Shown: in pieces, positions 1-8,118 of the stretch
Layout of the letters: the number at the start of each line of letters is the position of its first letter
Position numbering within the stretch: position 1 is the stretch's first letter
Assembly: GCA_029210915.1 (NCBI GenBank)
Contig: JARGGJ010000019.1
Location: forward strand, 1 to 32,856
Direction of reading: 5' to 3'
From: Patescibacteria group bacterium
GTDB taxonomy: Bacteria > Patescibacteriota > Patescibacteriia > 2-12-FULL-60-25
Length of the DNA: 32,856 nucleotides
Translations under genes and position numbers: made by a program
The notes under the pieces: model-generated
The model's database searches: none
What the model was told of the DNA's origin: nothing
What the model saw: only the letters and a program-made list of their open reading frames with translations

Positions 1-104
1 GTCGTAGCAGAAATGCTTAATAATTTTTTTAATCTTGTAGTCTGATATTTTAGCTTTGTTGACGAGCATATCTCTATTTTAGCATAGAGTTTGCTAGTCT
101 AGAG

Positions 105-222
105 CCATAATAAATAACAAATAACAAAGCGAGCGGAACTGATTAATTAACAAATTACAAATAACAAATAACAAAGCGAGCGGATGGGATTTACTTTATT
201 ATTTGTTATTTATTATTTTGCG
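105..222. repeat. AT-rich iterated inverted repeat upstream of murI
   Basis: The words 'aataaataacaaataac' and 'aaagcgagcgg' occur twice (about 107-142 and 150-183). The complementary word 'ttattatttgttatttatta' follows at 196-216, so the stretch can fold into a hairpin. Bases 1-104 hold nothing I can assign. The same vocabulary recurs near 14040-14075 and 18978-19008, so this is a dispersed intergenic repeat rather than a murI-specific signal. Confidence 0.6.
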
Positions 223-236
223 TAGCGCAGCGAAGC

Positions 237-1016
237 ATGAGTATGATTGGTTTATTTGATTCGGGGGTAGGAGAGCTGACGGTTGTTAGAGAGTTGATAA
301 GAAAATATCCCGGGGCGGATTTTGTTTATCTGGGAGATACTGCCCGTTATCCTTATGGGAATAAAAGTAAAGAGACTGTAGAGAGGTATGCTGTAGAGGA
401 TGCCAAGTTTGTTATAGATCAAGGAGCCGAGTTAGTCATAGTCGCATGTAATACTGCGAGTTCTCTTGCGATGGATAAATTGCGCGCTACATACCCCGAT
501 ACGCCTTTTTTGGGAGTGATAAAGCCCGCCGCTGCTCTTGCTGTTACGCAAAGCAAAACCTCTGTTGGAGTTGTGGGAACCAGAGCGACTGTTGGATCGG
601 GGATTTATGATGAGGTTATAAAAGAATTGAATCCGAAACTTAAAGTTTTGCAAAAAGCTTGTCCGCTTTTTGTGCCTTTGGTTGAGGAGGGAATGATTGA
701 TGACCAGGTGACAAAGATGATGGTGAGGAGGTATTTGATGCCTTTGAGGCAAAAAAATGTGGAGACTTTGATTTTAGGATGCACTCACTATCCATTTTTA
801 CAGCCTTTGATAGAGAGGTTTATGGGAAAGAGAGTAAAAGTTATTAATTCCGCAGAGGCTGTGGTGGATAAAGCTTATGAGTTATATCCTGGATTGTTTA
901 AAGAATCTAAAGATTCGAAGCAAACAATTTCCTTTACAGATGCGTCATCGCATTTGGACAGTTTGGCATCTAAGTGGCTTGGGAAAAAGTTTGTGGGAAC
1001 AGCGGTAAGTTTATGA
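237..1016 (+). CDS. murI: Glutamate racemase
   Basis: MurI interconverts L- and D-glutamate without a cofactor and supplies D-Glu for peptidoglycan in the cytoplasm. The 259-residue protein has the usual family length. Both catalytic cysteines sit in their motifs: Cys71 in ACNTAS and Cys182 in GCTHYP. The N-terminal motif reads FDSGVGELTV with Asp8. Glu13 replaces the Gly normally found in GVGGLTV, an odd change close to the active-site loop. ATG codons at 237 and 243 are both possible starts; no clear Shine-Dalgarno sequence separates them. The next gene starts 35 bases downstream on the same strand. The family call is secure; whether Glu13 alters activity is unknown. Confidence 0.95.
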   Translation: MSMIGLFDSGVGELTVVRELIRKYPGADFVYLGDTARYPYGNKSKETVERYAVEDAKFVIDQGAELVIVACNTASSLAMDKLRATYPDTPFLGVIKPAAALAVTQSKTSVGVVGTRATVGSGIYDEVIKELNPKLKVLQKACPLFVPLVEEGMIDDQVTKMMVRRYLMPLRQKNVETLILGCTHYPFLQPLIERFMGKRVKVINSAEAVVDKAYELYPGLFKESKDSKQTISFTDASSHLDSLASKWLGKKFVGTAVSL

Positions 1017-1051
1017 TATATTGTTTAGAGTTATATTTAAAAAAATAATAT

Positions 1052-1609
1052 ATGGAAAAAGCTTTTGCTTCAAAAATCGATCGTACAAATAATGACACAA
1101 TGATTAGTGATCTGAAACCGGGCCCACAAGAGGAGGTGCTTAATCCATTCACTGAACTTTCCGAACCTTTTTCAGGGAGTGAGATTAAAGAAAGTGAAGC
1201 AAACAAGGTTTCAGAAATTAGAGAAAAGTTGGGAGTGGCTACAAAAAAAGAAAATTTTTCAGAACAAGATCATGTGAATATGTTAAAAGAGGCAATGGAG
1301 TATATAGCGCGTGGTTGGGTTTTTGGGATCGATAGGTTAATGATGACGGCAACGCCAGAGTTCATATCTTCTCCAAATTTTCAGGAGGCTGTACGAACGG
1401 GTATTTTGACGGCACTAAAAGAGAATCAGGCGGATAATGCTTTAAATATCAAAGATATGTATTTAGAGGATTTTAAGTTTTTGGAAGACCCTAATTTACT
1501 AGAGGCAGCAAAGTCTTCATATGATAAATATGTAAAAGCAGGAAATGAGGAAATGGCGGATAGAATTAGAAATGAATTTTTATTGCAAGATAAGCGAAAA
1601 GCGGTATAA
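1052..1609 (+). CDS. Hypothetical protein, 185 aa
   Basis: I do not recognise this protein. It is soluble-looking and acidic, with no signal peptide or membrane segment. Residues 1-60 are low in hydrophobics and probably disordered. From about residue 68 it becomes regular amphipathic helix, with a run of Glu/Lys/Leu to the end. The pattern resembles short helical-bundle proteins seen in Patescibacteria. It lies 35 bases after murI and 44 bases before rseP on the same strand, so co-transcription is plausible. The ATG start is taken because the AT-rich upstream bases do not encode a longer conserved N-terminus. No function is proposed. Confidence 0.7.
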   Translation: MEKAFASKIDRTNNDTMISDLKPGPQEEVLNPFTELSEPFSGSEIKESEANKVSEIREKLGVATKKENFSEQDHVNMLKEAMEYIARGWVFGIDRLMMTATPEFISSPNFQEAVRTGILTALKENQADNALNIKDMYLEDFKFLEDPNLLEAAKSSYDKYVKAGNEEMADRIRNEFLLQDKRKAV

Positions 1610-1653
1610 GGCATCATCTTCACAAAATTGTGTAATTTAAGTAAGATACCTTC

Positions 1654-2814
1654 ATGTCTGTATTTATTTTATTTTTACTAGTGCTTTCGGTTTTGGTTTT
1701 AATCCATGAGGCTGGGCACTTTTTTGCGGCAAGAATCTTTAAGGTTAAAGCCGATGAGTTTGGTTATGGGTTTCCACCCAGGGCTTTTGGTTTTGTAAAA
1801 GTTGACGGCAAATGGAAGTTTGTTGGGCGTAAAGATGAGAAAGAGTATAAAAATACCATTTGGTCGGTTAATTGGCTGCCTCTTGGCGGTTTTGTCCGCA
1901 TTAAGGGCGAAAGCCCCGAAGATTCACCAAATGATCCGGATTCGTTTCAGAGTGTGGCAATTTGGAAGAGAATTATCATTTTGGCAGCAGGTGTCACTAT
2001 GAACTGGTTTTTGGCATTTGTTTTGTTCGCATCAATATTCATGATAGGTGCGCCGGCCATACTGGAGGATTTACCGGAAGGCGCTGTGATTGAAGACAGG
2101 AGAATCAATATAACCCACATGCTCGAAGGTCAGCCGGCGGAGCAGGCCGGTCTTCTGGCGGGTGATGAAGTACTAAGTATAGCCGGCGTCGAGCCTACCG
2201 ATTATGAAAACGCGGTAGCCTTGATTGGCGCGCAAGGTGAGAATGAATTTGAAATGAAAGTGGCGCGCGGTGAAGAAGAGTTGAGCCTTACCTTGCAGCC
2301 GCGATATATCGAAGAGATAGATAAGGCGGGGATTGGAGTTGCCATGGCAAACGTGGGAGTTGTGAAATTTACTTGGTATCAGGCTATATATCAAGCAGGT
2401 GTAGCTACTTACACTTATACCAAGATGATTATTATTGCGTTTGGTGGAATTATTAAAGATTTAGTGACTCTTAAAGGTGTTAGCGATGATGTTTCCGGGC
2501 CGGTTGGAATTGCGGTTCTTACAGGCCAGTTCGCCAAACAGGGGATTGTTCCGCTTTTACAATTTGCCGCCATTTTATCTATTAACCTCGCTGTAATTAA
2601 CTTTTTGCCTATCCCAGCACTCGATGGAGGCAGAGTTGTGTTTTTGCTGATAGAAAAAGTACGCCGTAAGGCACTTAGGCCAAAATTGGAAGCTATGATC
2701 CACCAAATTGCCTTTTTGTCGCTTATCATATTAATATTACTGGTAACTCTGCGTGATATCGGTAAATATGGAGGGGCAATACTCGGGGGGATTAAGAATT
2801 TTATTGGGATTTAA
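1654..2814 (+). CDS. rseP: RseP-type site-2 intramembrane zinc metalloprotease
   Basis: This is an S2P/M50 protease that cleaves membrane-spanning substrates such as anti-sigma factors or leftover signal peptides within the bilayer. The first membrane helix carries HEAGH (His18, Glu19, His22), the zinc-binding and catalytic motif. The second catalytic region is NFLPIPALDGG, with Asp324 as the third zinc ligand. Between them lie a membrane segment at about 112-135 and one PDZ-like domain at about 145-205, where E. coli RseP has two. A terminal membrane helix is at about 350-370. The length of 386 is close to Gram-positive RasP-like members. It sits between a hypothetical and pheS with no obvious substrate gene beside it. 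The ATG at 1654 places the HEXXH helix directly at the N-terminus, as expected. Confidence 0.93.
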   Translation: MSVFILFLLVLSVLVLIHEAGHFFAARIFKVKADEFGYGFPPRAFGFVKVDGKWKFVGRKDEKEYKNTIWSVNWLPLGGFVRIKGESPEDSPNDPDSFQSVAIWKRIIILAAGVTMNWFLAFVLFASIFMIGAPAILEDLPEGAVIEDRRINITHMLEGQPAEQAGLLAGDEVLSIAGVEPTDYENAVALIGAQGENEFEMKVARGEEELSLTLQPRYIEEIDKAGIGVAMANVGVVKFTWYQAIYQAGVATYTYTKMIIIAFGGIIKDLVTLKGVSDDVSGPVGIAVLTGQFAKQGIVPLLQFAAILSINLAVINFLPIPALDGGRVVFLLIEKVRRKALRPKLEAMIHQIAFLSLIILILLVTLRDIGKYGGAILGGIKNFIGI

Positions 2815-2825
2815 CTAAAATAGTA

Positions 2826-2906
2826 AAACGTCATAATGTCATAAAGTCATAACGGGGTGAAGTTTGGTATGTATGTTACGACTTTATGACGTTAAGACGT
2901 TATGAC
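2826..2906. repeat. Word-iterated hairpin, GTCnTAAn type
   Basis: The left arm (2826-2853) is three copies of a word like 'cgtcataa' or 'agtcataac'. The right arm (2874-2906) is the reverse-complementary series 'gacttta', 'tgacgttaa', 'gacgttatgac'. The arms pair over roughly 28 bp around a G/T-rich loop. The copy fills almost the whole rseP-pheS gap. The same word set returns at 19343-19423, 20007-20086 and 20496-20571. Confidence 0.8.
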
Positions 2907-2917
2907 TAATAGTATTT

Positions 2918-3982
2918 ATGAAAGATCAATTAGAAGCCTTGAGGCTGCAAATCGTGAAAGAAATCGGAGGGGCGGAGACGCTTGAGGTTTTGGATGAACT
3001 GGAGATAAAGTATTTGGGTCGTAAAGGAGAGTTGACCTCGATGCTTAAGGGTTTGGCTAATGTTTCCGCTGAAGATCGCCCGGTTTTGGGTGCGCTGGCA
3101 AATGATGTTAAGCAGGCGGGAATGGAGTTGCTCGAGAAACGGCGAGCTGAGCTGGCTTCCAGCAAGTTTGAGGCTTTAGCAGATACGGAGCGCGCGGATA
3201 TGACAGAGCCGGGGAATCGCCCGCCTGAGGGGCATCTTCATCTTGTAACGCAAGCTATTCGTGAGATTACGACGATTTTTGAGAGAATCGGATTTTATCG
3301 CACACGCTACCCCGAAGTTGATTGGGATTGGTATGCTTTTGAATCTTTAAACATGCCTCCCGAGCACCCCGCTCGTGATGATTGGGAGACTTTTTTTATG
3401 GATGCGGAATCGAGTGATAAGAAAAAAGAGGGGAGAATGGTTTTGACCCCGCATACATCAAATGCGCAAGGTCACGAGCTCGAAAGAGGGGAGTTCCCCG
3501 TGCGGATGCTTAACATCGCAAAGTGCTATCGCCGTCAGTCGGATGCCACTCATGCGCCAATGTTTCATCAGTTTGAGGGGTTGTATGTTGATAAAGGAGT
3601 GAACCTCACACATTTGCGCGGAATCTTGGATTATTTTGCGGAGCAGTTTTTTGGGCCGGGCAGAGTATCGCGTATTCGCCCGCATCACTTTAGATTTACG
3701 GAACCATCTTTTGAGGTAGATATCTCGTGTGGAGTTTGTGGAGGAACCGGTAAAGTAAACGATGTAAAATGTAAACTTTGCAAACAAGGCTGGCTCGAGA
3801 TTGGCGGAGCCGGTATGGTGCATCCAAATGTTTTAATCGCATCGGGTGTTGATCCTAAAAAATACTCGGGTCTTGCATTTGGTTGGGGAATTGAAAGAGT
3901 TGCAATGATGAAAGAGGGCACTCAGTTGGATGATATCAGAATTTTGTATCAGAATGACATCCGATTCTTAAAGCAATTTTAA
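2918..3982 (+). CDS. pheS: Phenylalanyl-tRNA synthetase alpha subunit
   Basis: PheS is the catalytic subunit of the alpha2-beta2 enzyme that charges tRNA-Phe. The N-terminal 90 residues form the tRNA-binding coiled coil. The class II core follows, with motif 2 around CYRRQSDATHAPMFHQFEG and motif 3 at GLAFGWGIERVAM. A four-cysteine knuckle (Cys271, Cys274, Cys285, Cys288) lies just before the GGAGMVHPNVL segment. This zinc-ribbon-like insertion also exists in many other bacterial PheS proteins, so it is not novel. The 354-residue length is standard. pheT follows after one small gene, an unusual split of the normally adjacent pair. No Shine-Dalgarno sequence precedes the ATG. Confidence 0.96.
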   Translation: MKDQLEALRLQIVKEIGGAETLEVLDELEIKYLGRKGELTSMLKGLANVSAEDRPVLGALANDVKQAGMELLEKRRAELASSKFEALADTERADMTEPGNRPPEGHLHLVTQAIREITTIFERIGFYRTRYPEVDWDWYAFESLNMPPEHPARDDWETFFMDAESSDKKKEGRMVLTPHTSNAQGHELERGEFPVRMLNIAKCYRRQSDATHAPMFHQFEGLYVDKGVNLTHLRGILDYFAEQFFGPGRVSRIRPHHFRFTEPSFEVDISCGVCGGTGKVNDVKCKLCKQGWLEIGGAGMVHPNVLIASGVDPKKYSGLAFGWGIERVAMMKEGTQLDDIRILYQNDIRFLKQF

Positions 3983-4004
3983 TACCTAGAAAGAAACTGA
4001 TACC

Positions 4005-4090
4005 AGTCTATCAAGTCCGTCAAGCCAAAAGTCTATCAAGCTAATACAAACCAGCTTTATGGACTTGATGGACTTTAAGCTTGATGGACT
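4005..4090. repeat. Word-iterated hairpin, AGTCTATCAAG type
   Basis: The left arm (4005-4042) reads as the units 'agtctatcaag', 'tccgtcaagcc', 'agtctatcaagct'. The right arm (4053-4090) is their reverse complement, 'agctttatggacttgatgg' followed by 'actttaagcttgatggact'. The arms are nearly 38 bp with a loop of about 10 bases. It occupies the pheS to 4099 gap and shares its vocabulary with the hairpin at 8480-8564. Confidence 0.8.
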
Positions 4091-4098
4091 AAAATTAT

Positions 4099-4458
4099 AT
4101 GTCTGATAAATACGAACCATATTTAGAGCCACTGTTTATACCGGGAGTTTTGGGATTGTTTCAAGTGTTAGTTTATGAATATCATCGCTTTTTTTATTAT
4201 TACCAGAGCTTAGATGTGATTTTGGGCTATGCATCGACCTTTGTTTTGTTTTTATTAGGTCCAATATCACTTGTAGTTTTGGTATATGAATTATTGTTAG
4301 TATTTAAGATTCTTAAACCGCGTGTGTTTGTTAAGTCGGAAAGCGGGTTTTATAAGTTTTTTAGATGGCCGTTAGCAGGTGTAGGTGTTTTGACTATTTT
4401 ATTTACAAGTGCATTTTGGTTGATTGGCGGCTATGTTTTTTTAACTTATAAAGGCTAA
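4099..4458 (+). CDS. Small integral membrane protein, 119 aa
   Basis: I do not recognise a family. The sequence is dominated by aromatic and aliphatic residues, with three likely membrane segments at about 12-30, 42-68 and 92-115. A short basic stretch at about 70-88 (residues KILKPRVFVKSESGFYKFFR) probably faces the cytoplasm. There is no signal peptide cleavage site and no conserved polar residue inside the helices to suggest a transporter or enzyme. It sits between pheS and pheT, 30 bases before pheT, which interrupts a normally tight operon. The reading frame is clean and its composition matches its neighbours, so it is likely a real gene. Confidence 0.65.
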   Translation: MSDKYEPYLEPLFIPGVLGLFQVLVYEYHRFFYYYQSLDVILGYASTFVLFLLGPISLVVLVYELLLVFKILKPRVFVKSESGFYKFFRWPLAGVGVLTILFTSAFWLIGGYVFLTYKG

Positions 4459-4488
4459 AGCTAAAAAGGTAAGTAAATTAATCTAAAT

Positions 4489-6987
4489 ATGAATCTATTA
4501 GTATCGTACGATTGGCTCAAAGAATATGTGGGCCTTAAACAGACTCCCGAAGAATTTGGAGCACGGATTTCGTTATCCGGGCCATCTGTAGAAAAGATCT
4601 TTCCGCAGGGGGTTGATTTGGATGGGGTTTATGTTGGGAAGATTACAAAAATATCCAATCACCCTCAAGCCGATAAACTTAAGCTTGTTGATGTTGATTT
4701 GGGATCCTTAAAGCCCCCTTTGGGAAAGGGGGAATCGAAGGGGGAATCGCGCATTGTCTGCGGCGGCTCCAATCTCTATGAAGGCCAAATAGTCGCTGTT
4801 GCCGTTTCCGGAGCTAAAGTTCGTTGGCATGGTGAAGGGGATTTGATAGAGCTTCAGCCAACAGAGATTCGCGGAGAGAAGAGTGATGGTATGATTTGCG
4901 CGGCAAGCGAGATAGGTTTGGGCGAAGCTTTCCCTGTTAAAGATGATCATGAGATTTTGGATTTGGGCAAAGAAATTCCTGAGATGAATGTTAAACCCGG
5001 CACAACCCTTGCGAAAGCTTTGGGGTTGGATGGGGATGTTGTCATGGATATTGAGGTAACTTCGAATCGTCCTGACTCTATGGGGATGGTTGGGATTGCG
5101 CGCGAAGCCGCAGCGATTCTCGATGTACCATTTACATATAAACCTAGTGATTTAAAAGTCCCCTTTTCGAAAGGGGGAAGCAAAGGGGGAATAAAACTCA
5201 AGATCGAAGCTAAAGATGCTTGTTCGCGTTATATCGGAACCAGAATTGACGGTGTGAAAGTTGGTCCTTCTCCATGGTGGCTGAAACGTCGCTTATTGTC
5301 TGCCGGGATTAGACCTATCAATAACCTGGTCGACATCACTAACTATGTGATGTATGAGACAGGTCAGCCGATGCATGTTTTTGATGTGGATAAGTTGAAA
5401 TCCTCTGTCTCGTCGGACGAGACATCTCCTTTATTAAAGGAGATTAACGTGCGGTATGCGCGGAAGGGGGAGAAGATAATGGCGCTGGATGGGAAGGTTT
5501 ATGATTTGCCAGATAGCGTGCTTGTGATTGCTGATGCGGAAGATCCTATTGCGATAGCGGGTGTTATGGGTGGGGAGGAAACAGGGTCAACAGAAGAGAC
5601 GGTGAATATTATTTTAGAGGCGGCGGCTTTTGACCCGGTTGTTGTGCGTAAAGGATCGCGCAAGCTTTTGTTGCAATCGGATTCGCAATTGAGATTTGAA
5701 AAGGGTTTGTCGCAAATCGGGCCTGAATCGGCAATGGCTAGGGCTATTGAACTTGTAAAAGAACTTGCGGGAGGTGAGGTTGTTGGCGCGCCGGTTGATG
5801 TGCAGACTAAGAAGTATAAACCCGAGTCATTCTCGATAACTACAGATGAGGTGAATGCTCTGATTGGAGTTGAGATTTCTAAGAAGGAGATGATCGACGT
5901 TTTGAAACGACTTGGATTCAAGATTAAGGATTCAGGTAAAAAGCTGACAGCGGAAGTTCCTTGGTGGAGAGATCATGATATCGAGTCGGGGCGTGATTTG
6001 GTGGAGGAGATAGCTCGTATTTATGGTTATGGAAAAATAGAGGCTGTTGTGCCAACAGCAGTTGCACCACGAAAATCGGATGATATTATTGTTTGGGAAG
6101 ATAGGATTAAAGATCTTTTAGCAGGTGCTGGGTATACGGAACTTTATGGTTATTCATTCGTCTCAAAAGATTTACTGGCAAAGTCGGGGTTTGACGCTAA
6201 GGATTTGTTGCATGTACAAAATCCGCTTACCGTTGAACTGGAAGTGATGCGTTCATCGTTGATTCCACAATTGCTGGAGGCGGTTGCTAACAATCAGGAA
6301 CGCGCGGATACGCTTAGGTTGTTTGAATGTTCGAATGTGTATTTGAGGAAAGCCGGTAAGAAAGGTGCGTGGACAGATTTACCCGATGAGAATCCGCAGT
6401 GCGTGATTGGTTACATTGAACACAAAAATGGTTCACCATGGCGCGAGGCCAAGGGTATTGTTGAGTACATATTTGATACATTTGATATAAAAGATGTGAA
6501 ATGGAAACGAGTTTCGCAAGATGATATTTGGCATCCGGGTCGGGGAGTGCAAGCTTATAAAGATGATAAATTGTTGGCGACAGTTGGCGAGATTTCACCA
6601 AAATATACCGAAGCATTTAAAATTGAGTCTCGAGTTGGCGCTGTTCAGTTGGAACTTCGCAACGTAATTAACTTCGCTAAAACTCATAAATCTTATACTC
6701 CACCAATGCCTTTCCCTGAATCAAAACGTGATTTGGCAATAGTAGTTGGCGAAGATGTTGAATATCGTGATATTGAGTTAGTGATTCTTAAAGTAAATGA
6801 TTTGATACTTAATGTTGAGTGGTTTGATACGTATCAAGGCAAAGGCGTTGCAGAAGGTAAAAAGTCTGTGGCGATGCATTTAACTATTGGATCGAGAGAG
6901 AAGACTTTGACTAGTCAGGAAATTGATGGAGTTTTGGAAGAGGCTTTGCTTGCAGCTAAGGAGAAGTTTGGGGCGGAGTTGAGGTGA
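4489..6987 (+). CDS. pheT: Phenylalanyl-tRNA synthetase beta subunit with repeat-derived insertions
   Basis: PheT is the non-catalytic subunit that binds tRNA and edits Tyr-tRNA-Phe. Domains in order are an N-terminal OB-fold tRNA-binding domain (about 40-165, including the DKLKLVDVD segment), the B3/B4 editing domain (about 230-430), the B5 domain (about 440-515), a catalytic-like core, and a C-terminal anticodon-binding FDX-ACB domain (about 740-832, starting near PPMPFPESKRDLAIVV). The 832 residues slightly exceed the usual 790-810. The excess can be explained by three low-complexity inserts at residues 73-87, 222-237 and 304-320, each encoded by a palindromic repeat that also occurs between genes. 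The frame stays open through all three. The ATG start matches the MNLLVSYDWLKEYV family N-terminus. Confidence 0.96.
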   Translation: MNLLVSYDWLKEYVGLKQTPEEFGARISLSGPSVEKIFPQGVDLDGVYVGKITKISNHPQADKLKLVDVDLGSLKPPLGKGESKGESRIVCGGSNLYEGQIVAVAVSGAKVRWHGEGDLIELQPTEIRGEKSDGMICAASEIGLGEAFPVKDDHEILDLGKEIPEMNVKPGTTLAKALGLDGDVVMDIEVTSNRPDSMGMVGIAREAAAILDVPFTYKPSDLKVPFSKGGSKGGIKLKIEAKDACSRYIGTRIDGVKVGPSPWWLKRRLLSAGIRPINNLVDITNYVMYETGQPMHVFDVDKLKSSVSSDETSPLLKEINVRYARKGEKIMALDGKVYDLPDSVLVIADAEDPIAIAGVMGGEETGSTEETVNIILEAAAFDPVVVRKGSRKLLLQSDSQLRFEKGLSQIGPESAMARAIELVKELAGGEVVGAPVDVQTKKYKPESFSITTDEVNALIGVEISKKEMIDVLKRLGFKIKDSGKKLTAEVPWWRDHDIESGRDLVEEIARIYGYGKIEAVVPTAVAPRKSDDIIVWEDRIKDLLAGAGYTELYGYSFVSKDLLAKSGFDAKDLLHVQNPLTVELEVMRSSLIPQLLEAVANNQERADTLRLFECSNVYLRKAGKKGAWTDLPDENPQCVIGYIEHKNGSPWREAKGIVEYIFDTFDIKDVKWKRVSQDDIWHPGRGVQAYKDDKLLATVGEISPKYTEAFKIESRVGAVQLELRNVINFAKTHKSYTPPMPFPESKRDLAIVVGEDVEYRDIELVILKVNDLILNVEWFDTYQGKGVAEGKKSVAMHLTIGSREKTLTSQEIDGVLEEALLAAKEKFGAELR
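4705..4752. repeat. In-frame three-arm palindromic repeat in pheT (copy 1)
   Basis: The pattern is CCCCCTTT, a short loop, AAAGGGGGAATCG, then a direct copy AAGGGGGAATCG. It encodes SLKPPLGKGESKGES in the OB-fold domain. It aligns almost base for base with copy 2 at 5155-5197 and with intergenic members of the family such as 28934-28987. Confidence 0.75.
5155..5197. repeat. In-frame three-arm palindromic repeat in pheT (copy 2)
   Basis: TCCCCTTTTCG, then AAAGGGGGAAGC, then AAAGGGGGAAT. It encodes KVPFSKGGSKGG, just before the segment KLKIEAKDACSRYIG. The DNA and the reading frame match copy 1, which supports insertion of the same mobile repeat in the same translational phase. Confidence 0.75.
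5399..5447. repeat. In-frame double palindrome in pheT (copy 3)
   Basis: Two adjacent small hairpins: GTCTCGTCGGACGAGAC, then ATCTCCTTTATTAAAGGAGAT. They encode SSVSSDETSPLLKEI, in a loop between MHVFDVDKL and NVRYARKGEKI. The same two-hairpin layout occurs just after pheT at 6990-7033 with different bases, so the structure is kept while the sequence varies. Confidence 0.65.
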
Positions 6988-6989
6988 AT

Positions 6990-7038
6990 TCCCCTGTCGA
7001 GCATAGCTCGACATCCCCTTTCACAAAGGGGACTTGAA
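6990..7038. repeat. Intergenic double palindrome after pheT
   Basis: GTCGAGCATAGCTCGAC is followed by ATCCCCTTTCACAAAGGGGA. This is the intergenic counterpart of pheT copy 3. Confidence 0.7.
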
Positions 7039-7076
7039 TACCGGTGTAGGGATAATCCCTTGTGGTTATCCGTACC

Positions 7077-7107
7077 AAAAATCGAAGCTGGGAACTTCGA
7101 TTTTTTT
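7077..7107. terminator. Bidirectional Rho-independent terminator between pheT and the converging gene
   Basis: The stem AAAATCGAAG (7077-7087) pairs with CTTCGATTTT (7095-7105), with a seven-base loop and T/A runs on both sides. It serves pheT on + and the gene ending at 7106 on -, whose TAA stop lies inside the T run. Confidence 0.85.
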
Positions 7108-7726
7108 ACATCTCTTCAATTATTTGATTGTATATGCTTTCAATTTTTTTCAGCATTTCAGGATCTGTTTGAAATTCTTTTGTCTTATTAATTACTTGAT
7201 TGATTAGATCATCATCAAGACCAAGGGCTTTAAATTGTGAGCTGTAGCTTTGGAAATTGGGAGATTTTGAGTAAAGCAATTTGTTTTCTTGAAAGTATTT
7301 TTTTAATAATTTAGGGTCTTCGTTATTTGGAGGTTCCGGAGTTTGAATATTTTGGATTATTTCGGTATTGTCTTTTATGAATTCATAGCTTTGTAAATCT
7401 TCAACCAATTTTTCGGCGGTAATAAATACCCAAAAATCGCCAAAGCCGGATACGTGTTGATCGGGCCAGGGTGAGAGTTGTTTGTATTTGGGGAGTCCGT
7501 GTTCGTCGTAATATATGTGTGTTGCCCAACCTTTTTGAAAGTCGGTTAAATCCTTTTGAAAGGGATTGTTTGGTGCCGGTAATTTGTGGGTAAGGTTACG
7601 ATGAATGCCGGTGGTATAACGAGAATCCGGGTAGATGGATCCGGCTAAATAAAGACCGCGATTTGAAATGTTTAATCGCGGTTCTATTTCTAGTGCAAAT
7701 CGGAGATGTGTAGCTTCGAGCGCCAT
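7106..7726 (-). CDS. Zinc-dependent phospholipase C-like hydrolase
   Basis: The N-terminal half matches the pattern of zinc phospholipase C/GPLD1-like proteins. It has His7 in ATHLRFA, Asp34 in GSIYPDSRY, His47 in RNLTH, and His70 and Asp74 in the helix GWATHIYYDEH. This spacing of His/Asp ligands is what a multi-zinc active site of that fold needs. Residues 120-206 are charged helices without a recognisable domain. There is no signal peptide, so it may act in the cytoplasm, unlike secreted bacterial phospholipases. It starts 5 bases after the ferritin-like gene's stop, with GAGGAA serving as ribosome-binding site inside the end of that gene, so the two are an operon. The substrate is unknown; the family call rests on motif pattern only. 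Confidence 0.55.
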   Translation of the reverse strand: MALEATHLRFALEIEPRLNISNRGLYLAGSIYPDSRYTTGIHRNLTHKLPAPNNPFQKDLTDFQKGWATHIYYDEHGLPKYKQLSPWPDQHVSGFGDFWVFITAEKLVEDLQSYEFIKDNTEIIQNIQTPEPPNNEDPKLLKKYFQENKLLYSKSPNFQSYSSQFKALGLDDDLINQVINKTKEFQTDPEMLKKIESIYNQIIEEM

Positions 7727-7731
7727 ACTTG

Positions 7732-8007
7732 TTACATTTCCTCAACTTCCTTCTTACCATGCTCCAGCTCACCAACTTGTTCTGTATCTTTGGATAGTAG
7801 CAATGCTTGGAATTCGCCGACGTGGGTTTTTTCTTCTTTGGCGATGTCGGCGAGCATTTCTTTGAGTTTTGGGTCTTGCGCAAGAGCTGACATTTGTTCG
7901 TAGAGATTGATCGCATCTAGCTCGGCTATAAGGCCGGCTCGGCAGATTTCTTGGTCAATTTGATCGGGGCTTAAGCCCGCTAGTTTTTTGGGGATATCGC
8001 TTAACAT
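7732..8007 (-). CDS. Encapsulated-ferritin-like (EncFtn-type) protein
   Basis: This 91-residue protein has the two-helix layout of EncFtn-type ferritins, which dimerise to complete a four-helix ferroxidase. Glu29, Tyr36, Glu59 and His62 (motifs AELDAINLYEQ and AKEEKTHVGEF) have the same mutual spacing as the Glu/Tyr/Glu/His metal site of the known EncFtn family as I recall it. Such proteins oxidise ferrous iron, usually inside an encapsulin shell. No encapsulin gene lies in this window. The C-terminus, GELEHGKKEVEEM, lacks the short Gly-Ser-Leu cargo tag, so it may act free. It is the first gene of a two-gene minus-strand operon. A rubrerythrin-like fragment is the main alternative. Confidence 0.65.
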   Translation of the reverse strand: MLSDIPKKLAGLSPDQIDQEICRAGLIAELDAINLYEQMSALAQDPKLKEMLADIAKEEKTHVGEFQALLLSKDTEQVGELEHGKKEVEEM

Positions 8008-8118
8008 AACAATATAATAAAAATTATGAATTATGAATTATGAATTAAAAATATTTGAGGTCTTCGACATTTACTATATTCTTGTAAGGCTGGTTTGGCA
8101 AATTTACCCACAGGTTTT

